A DNA stretch of 18,348 bases. Source: an uncultured bacterium. GTDB lineage: Bacteria > Cyanobacteriota > Vampirovibrionia > Gastranaerophilales > Gastranaerophilaceae. Made by a program: the position numbers and the translations under genes. Below the pieces are notes generated by a model that did no database searches, was not told where the DNA came from, and was given only the letters and a program-made list of their open reading frames with translations. Location of the stretch: positions 1 through 18,348 of the forward strand of contig URYF01000026.1 of NCBI GenBank assembly GCA_900551965.1. The letters are read 5' to 3'. Shown here piece after piece: positions 14,599 through 18,348 of this stretch. The first letter of the stretch is position 1, and every line of letters starts with the position of its first letter.

Positions 14599-14958
14599 AT
14601 GATATTATTATTCGGAAACAAAGCAGCAAAGGCATCTACAACAAACAAAAACTCAAATGTTAAAAACAATCCTGTAGAAAATTCAGGAATTTTAGCAATG
14701 GGTGCCAGCGAAGCTAAAAGCTTATTGACCATTGGCGAATATGATACATATATTTCTTCTAATCCTTCTGTAATCAATTATGCAATGTATTCAGACTATG
14801 AATTTTCAAGTGATTCTGATACTTCAGGATTTATGGGTGAATTTTCAGCAGCCGTTGCAGTTTTAGGTGATTGCGGATTTTCAGCTGGCGGATTTGATTG
14901 CGGCGGAGCATCTTCATATTCAGGAAGCTCAAGCACCTCTTTTGCTTCAGTTTGTTAA
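14599..14958 (+). CDS. Small Ser/Gly-rich protein of unknown function (119 aa)
   Basis: I do not recognise this family. A good ribosome site (AGGAGAG) precedes the ATG. The first ~30 residues are basic and Asn/Lys/Thr-rich (MILLFGNKAAKA...), with no real signal peptide. The middle holds a short helical region (about 34-47) and acidic/Ser stretches. The last 45 residues are low complexity: Ser, Gly, Ala and Phe with three cysteines (two DCG motifs at about 91-93 and 100-102, and the final residue Cys). Its own terminator follows, and it shares an upstream 14-base element with the next gene. A small exported, surface or precursor peptide is conceivable, but that is speculation. Coding use of Gly/Ser codons and the strong ribosome site argue that it is real. 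Confidence 0.72.
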   Translation: MILLFGNKAAKASTTNKNSNVKNNPVENSGILAMGASEAKSLLTIGEYDTYISSNPSVINYAMYSDYEFSSDSDTSGFMGEFSAAVAVLGDCGFSAGGFDCGGASSYSGSSSTSFASVC

Positions 14959-14988
14959 TATAAAATTATATAGATGGATGATAATTCT

Positions 14989-15018
14989 AAGGGCAGATTT
15001 GATATCTGCTCTTTTTTT
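14989..15018 (+). terminator. Rho-independent terminator after the 119-residue protein gene
   Basis: AAGGGCAGAT (14989-14998) pairs with ATCTGCTCTT (15004-15013), one G-T pair, around a five-base loop, followed by a run of Ts. Confidence 0.85.
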
Positions 15019-15038
15019 ATTTTGAAATAAAAAATTAT

Positions 15039-15061
15039 AATTGTAACGAAAACTTAACAAA
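15039..15061 (+). repeat. AATTGTAACGAAAA-CTTAACAAA element, copy 2
   Basis: The first 14 bases are identical to 14510-14523. The ACTTAACAAA block (15052-15061) is shared with 7132-7141. It lies 110 bases before the ATG at 15149 and 41 bases before TATAGT (15102-15107), a likely -10. Confidence 0.4.
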
Positions 15062-15148
15062 TACCCTTAAAATATTAAAGTTTATAGGGAAAATGCCGAT
15101 TTATAGTATAAGAAAAGTTTCAAGGAAATCGAAAGGACAAAGCTTACT

Positions 15149-17317
15149 ATGGGAATGGCAGCATCACAAGCTAGATTATTAACTATCACAGCTCGTTTGG
15201 CTGATAATGAGTTGAGATCTCAAACCATTAACAATGCAAAAATGCGTTTGGCAACTCAAAGTTCTCAAGCAAGCGAAAATTATGTTAATGCGCTTAATAA
15301 TGCAACAATGAAATTCACAAACTATGATGCAACAGGCGCTTCTCAAATTCAACCGTTAACTTATAATGCATTAACTGCATACAGTTCATACAATACTCAA
15401 TACGGACTTGTAAATTCTTCAGGTCAGATTTTAGTGAGCGAAAGTGAAGCTGCATTATTCCAAAAAGCAGGCGGAAACCTCAACTCTTACCTTCAATACC
15501 ACGGACTTGAATATACCACAACATATTTTGAAGAATTGGGCGGCCTAAAAAATGAACTATATCCTGCTCCGTTTAATAACATAAGTGTCGAAGAATTAAA
15601 AGGCTACTATGAAGGCTACAACAGTTATGAAAATTCTGTTGAAGTTGAAGCCTACGAAAAAAATTATGCTGAATATTTAAAAGCATCTTCAGCTCTAGGA
15701 GTGGCTTCCCAACTTATATTAGATAAATATTTATTAAATGGACCATCATCTAAAATTAACAAGGTAGATGAAGCAATTACAATGGATTTTGGCATTAATA
15801 GAGGTATGTCAAATTTATTGAATTACTTTAAAAGCCAGTTCTTGGGCAATAATAGCCAAACATACAATCTGGAAAATCTTAAAAATAGTAAATTAATTTC
15901 TGACTCTCTATACGAAAGTTTGAAAAACGAAATTAATTCATATGAATACGGAAAAGTTTCTCAAACAGCTGCAGGTGGTACTGTCAGCCAAAAAGATGCA
16001 ATAAAATACACTGATACCAGAACTATTACTAAAGCTGCCGTAGCTAACGAAGATGGATCATATAACTATACTTTATCTGACGGAATCACTGTAACTGTTG
16101 GTACAGACGGATTAGTTAGTGCGATAGATACTCAAATATTTGATGATCATTATGCTACAGCAACAGATGCATCAGGCGTTGTTAACTATCCTAAAAAATC
16201 AGATGGTACTATCGAAAACACCTTGTCATTAGAACAATTCATAGATCAAATGTCTTATACTTTATCAGGGACAAATGAAGATGGTTCAACTTGGTCTATG
16301 GATCACTATTATGACTTAACAACAGATGCTGAAGGCAAACAAATATTAAATAGTTATGCTTACATTACTGATGAAACCGAAGTAAAAACAGCTTTAAATG
16401 AAGCAACAGAATCAATAATTGACCAACTTATACAAAACATCAATTATGAAAACTTTGCTAAATGGGTAACAACTCAAAATCCGAACGTTTTACAAACCAC
16501 ATACGGTATTGATATTAACCAGGAAATAAAAAGCTTGAGTGGTAAAACAGTTCAAGAAGTTTTACAAGAATACCTTGACGCTAAAAATCAGTTCTTAAAT
16601 AATATTTTTAGCACTGAAGTTATTCCAGACTCAAACCCGGCTAAAAAATATACAGACCAAGTAAATCAAGACCTAATAGACAATTACACATTCACCATAA
16701 CTAACGAAAATGGCGAAGAAGAAACCTTGGTGGTTACAGCTGAAAATCTTACTGATATAGATTTCGTTTTAAAATACTTGCAAAATAGAAACTTAAAACA
16801 ATCTGAAAGCTTTAATACAGTAATTAAAGAATACTTAATTGACGAAATGATTGCTGTAAACGGTGAGCCAAAATACGCTTGGGTTGATGAAAACGATACA
16901 AGCAATACCGGCAACGCAGATGCAAAAGCTCAATGGTACACTAACCTGTTCAAAAGAATGCAGGAAGGCTATAAAGCTCTTGAGAACGGACTAGCATCAT
17001 CTTCAGAGTGGATGGAATTTGCATTGGAAAGCGGCATTGTAACACTTGAACAAGTAGACAAATCATTCAAATGGAATGGTCTTGATTACAAAACTTGTAC
17101 AATGATTACCGAAGAAACAGATGATGCTGCAGTAACAAAAGCTGAAGCTGAATACAACAGAGCAATGAATGATATTGAAGCTAAAGACAATATCTATGAC
17201 CTTGAATTAAAAAACATTGACACAGAACACACATCACTTCAAACAGAATATGATTCTATCAAAGGTGTAATTTCTAAAAACATTGAAAGAACCTTTAAAT
17301 TTAACCAAAGTGCATAG
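15149..17317 (+). CDS. Large lineage-specific protein with helical ends and beta-rich middle (722 aa)
   Basis: No characterised family is recognised. The N-terminus MGMAASQARLLTITARLADN begins a helical Gln/Asn/Ala-rich region (1-60) of a type I associate with many Gastranaerophilales proteins. A Tyr/Asn-rich helical region follows (60-265). Residues about 270-410 look beta-rich, with turn motifs NEDGSYNYTLSDGITVTVGTDG and a second NEDGSTWS. A helical region (410-510), a short beta pair (511-532) and a final helical/coiled-coil part (600-722) ending in SLQTEYDSIKGVISKNIERTF complete it. There is one Cys (650), no classical signal peptide and no transmembrane helix. Helical ends around a variable middle resemble the plan of flagellin-, hook- or translocator-type export substrates; that is inference. 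AAAGGA lies about 12 bases before the ATG. It is transcribed alone with its own terminator. Confidence 0.88.
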   Translation: MGMAASQARLLTITARLADNELRSQTINNAKMRLATQSSQASENYVNALNNATMKFTNYDATGASQIQPLTYNALTAYSSYNTQYGLVNSSGQILVSESEAALFQKAGGNLNSYLQYHGLEYTTTYFEELGGLKNELYPAPFNNISVEELKGYYEGYNSYENSVEVEAYEKNYAEYLKASSALGVASQLILDKYLLNGPSSKINKVDEAITMDFGINRGMSNLLNYFKSQFLGNNSQTYNLENLKNSKLISDSLYESLKNEINSYEYGKVSQTAAGGTVSQKDAIKYTDTRTITKAAVANEDGSYNYTLSDGITVTVGTDGLVSAIDTQIFDDHYATATDASGVVNYPKKSDGTIENTLSLEQFIDQMSYTLSGTNEDGSTWSMDHYYDLTTDAEGKQILNSYAYITDETEVKTALNEATESIIDQLIQNINYENFAKWVTTQNPNVLQTTYGIDINQEIKSLSGKTVQEVLQEYLDAKNQFLNNIFSTEVIPDSNPAKKYTDQVNQDLIDNYTFTITNENGEEETLVVTAENLTDIDFVLKYLQNRNLKQSESFNTVIKEYLIDEMIAVNGEPKYAWVDENDTSNTGNADAKAQWYTNLFKRMQEGYKALENGLASSSEWMEFALESGIVTLEQVDKSFKWNGLDYKTCTMITEETDDAAVTKAEAEYNRAMNDIEAKDNIYDLELKNIDTEHTSLQTEYDSIKGVISKNIERTFKFNQSA

Positions 17318-17357
17318 GGGTAAAAAAACTTACCAATAGCCTTTTTACCCCTTGTAT
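17317..17357 (+). terminator. Probable terminator after the 722-residue protein gene
   Basis: GGGGTAAAAA (17317-17326) pairs perfectly with TTTTTACCCC (17342-17351) around a 15-base loop, followed by a T-rich but interrupted tail. It overlaps the final base of the stop codon. Confidence 0.7.
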
Positions 17358-17379
17358 TTTCTACTTGATTATATACAAT
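17352..17379 (+). promoter_or_regulatory. Candidate pgi promoter
   Basis: TTGTAT (17352-17357) and TACAAT (17374-17379) are 16 bases apart, about 50 bases before the pgi ATG. TTGATT (17365) with TATAAG (17385) is a poorer alternative with a 14-base spacer. The first hexamer overlaps the tail of the preceding terminator. Confidence 0.25.
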
Positions 17380-17428
17380 ATGATTATAAGGTTAATTCGT
17401 ATTACAGGAAGGGATATTAGGGATTTCA

Positions 17429-18348
17429 ATGATTAGGTTTGACTATAGAAACGCGGATTCAAAAATTGTAGGTCAGGAAAACGGGTTAAATTTAGCTGAA
17501 GAATTTGCAGCATATAAAAACCAGATAGCCGAAATTATTACCGACTTAAATAAAAGAAAAGATAAACCAGGGCAATGGCTTCAATGGATGAACTTAGGCT
17601 ATAATGAAGAAACTTTATGGTATGTAAAAGAATACGCTTCTATGGTTAGAGGCCGCTTTGATAATATATTAGTTCTAGGAATAGGTGGTTCAGCTCTGGG
17701 CGGACTAGCAGTAACCGAAGCGTTGCTAAAACCATACTGGAACTTGTTAACCCCAGAACAAAGAGACAATTTCCCAAGAATCTTTTTCTTAGATAATATT
17801 GATCCTGACTCTATGAACGGACTTTTGGACATTTTGGATTTAAAAAAGACTTTAGTTAATGTCATAACAAAATCCGGTTCAACCGCAGAAACAATGTCAC
17901 AATTTATGATTATCAAAGACCGTTTACAAAAAGAACTGGAAGACGAATACAGAAAAAATATCGTAGCAACAACCGATAAACAAACAGGAGTACTAAGGCA
18001 AATCGCAGAACAAGAAGGTTACAAAACATTTGTTGTACCAGATGATGTCGGCGGAAGATTTTCTGTATTTTCTGCTGTAGGATTATTACCATTCGCTCTT
18101 GTCGGAATAGATATTGACGAAATCATGAACGGCATAAAAGATATGGATTTAGCATTAAAAAACACAGATATTAATGAAAATATCGCAGCACAAAATGCTT
18201 TAATTCAATACCTTATGGACACTAAAAAAGATAAAAACATTTCAGTTATGATGCCATATTCCAGCAGATTGAAATACGTATCAGACTGGTACGTACAGCT
18301 TTGGGCCGAATCCTTAGGGAAAGAAGAAGATCTACAGGGAAATCATAA
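17429..18348 (+). CDS. pgi: Glucose-6-phosphate isomerase, 3' end beyond the window
   Basis: This enzyme interconverts glucose-6-phosphate and fructose-6-phosphate in glycolysis and gluconeogenesis. The 306 residues in view are uninterrupted and run off the window edge. Two SIS-type sugar-phosphate domains are visible: ILVLGIGGSALGG (80-92), FLDNIDPDSM (120-129) and VITKSGSTAETMSQF (145-159) in the first, and the family signature VPDDVGGRFSVFSAVGLLP (203-221) leading into the second. The catalytic glutamate motif LWAESLGK (Glu294) is intact. The remaining active-site lysine and the C-terminal helices are outside. The ATG at 17429 has only a weak AGGGA site upstream. The form is the short bacterial type seen in Bacillus and Thermotoga rather than the long E. 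coli type, judged from spacing. Confidence 0.95.
   Translation, partial: MIRFDYRNADSKIVGQENGLNLAEEFAAYKNQIAEIITDLNKRKDKPGQWLQWMNLGYNEETLWYVKEYASMVRGRFDNILVLGIGGSALGGLAVTEALLKPYWNLLTPEQRDNFPRIFFLDNIDPDSMNGLLDILDLKKTLVNVITKSGSTAETMSQFMIIKDRLQKELEDEYRKNIVATTDKQTGVLRQIAEQEGYKTFVVPDDVGGRFSVFSAVGLLPFALVGIDIDEIMNGIKDMDLALKNTDINENIAAQNALIQYLMDTKKDKNISVMMPYSSRLKYVSDWYVQLWAESLGKEEDLQGNH

Noticed and set aside
17599..17916. 105-codon open frame antisense to pgi
   Set aside because: It lies opposite the conserved sugar-phosphate-binding motifs of pgi.
1..18348. CRISPR array, insertion sequence or prophage
   Set aside because: No regularly spaced repeats, transposase, integrase or phage structural genes were seen.

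Overview
The window is low-GC bacterial chromosome using the standard bacterial code. It probably comes from a non-photosynthetic relative of the Cyanobacteria (Vampirovibrionia/Melainabacteria, most likely a gut Gastranaerophilales). That placement is inference. It rests on a small membrane protein with Tic20-like hallmarks, a signal-anchored protein with an AMIN-like fold, and a large protein whose N-terminus (MGMAASQARLL...) I associate from memory with Gastranaerophilales genomes. No phage, transposon, CRISPR or plasmid signature is visible. The region reads as ordinary chromosome with several lineage-specific genes in it.

Layout. Positions 1-91: the 3' end of a tRNA-Arg(ACG) and a bidirectional terminator. 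Positions 150-3710, minus strand: leuD, a SEC-C zinc-motif protein, then recN. Position 3781 onward, plus strand: a histidine-phosphatase gene, whose stop codon overlaps that of a minus-strand radical SAM gene. The radical SAM gene lies downstream of, and overlaps, an AI-2E family permease gene. Positions 7221-9366, plus strand: a helical 188-residue protein of unknown function, then a TPR protein coupled to the Tic20-like membrane protein. Positions 9367-10537: a promoter and structured leader followed by rpsL-rpsG and a terminator. Positions 10523-12380, minus strand: a glutaredoxin-like gene overlapping a hybrid-cluster-protein (Hcp) homologue that has lost its cluster ligands. Positions 12504-13658: wecB. 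Positions 13676-14401, minus strand: a signal-anchored AMIN-like protein starting at TTG. Positions 14599-17357, plus strand: a small Ser/Gly-rich protein and a 722-residue lineage-specific protein. Position 17429 to the end: pgi, cut by the window edge.

How the genes relate. Housekeeping genes (recN, rpsL, rpsG, pgi, leuD, wecB, tRNA) are interleaved with poorly known ones. The most interesting items are: the Hcp-like protein, recognisable along its whole length but with every cluster-binding cysteine replaced, translationally coupled to a CPYC glutaredoxin; the 722-residue protein, with conserved-looking helical ends around a beta-rich middle; a shared upstream element (AATTGTAACGAAAA / ACTTAACAAA) before three lineage-specific genes; a 16-base palindrome recurring at two promoters; and a foldable leader before rpsL. 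All assignments come from reading motifs by eye, and no database search was possible.
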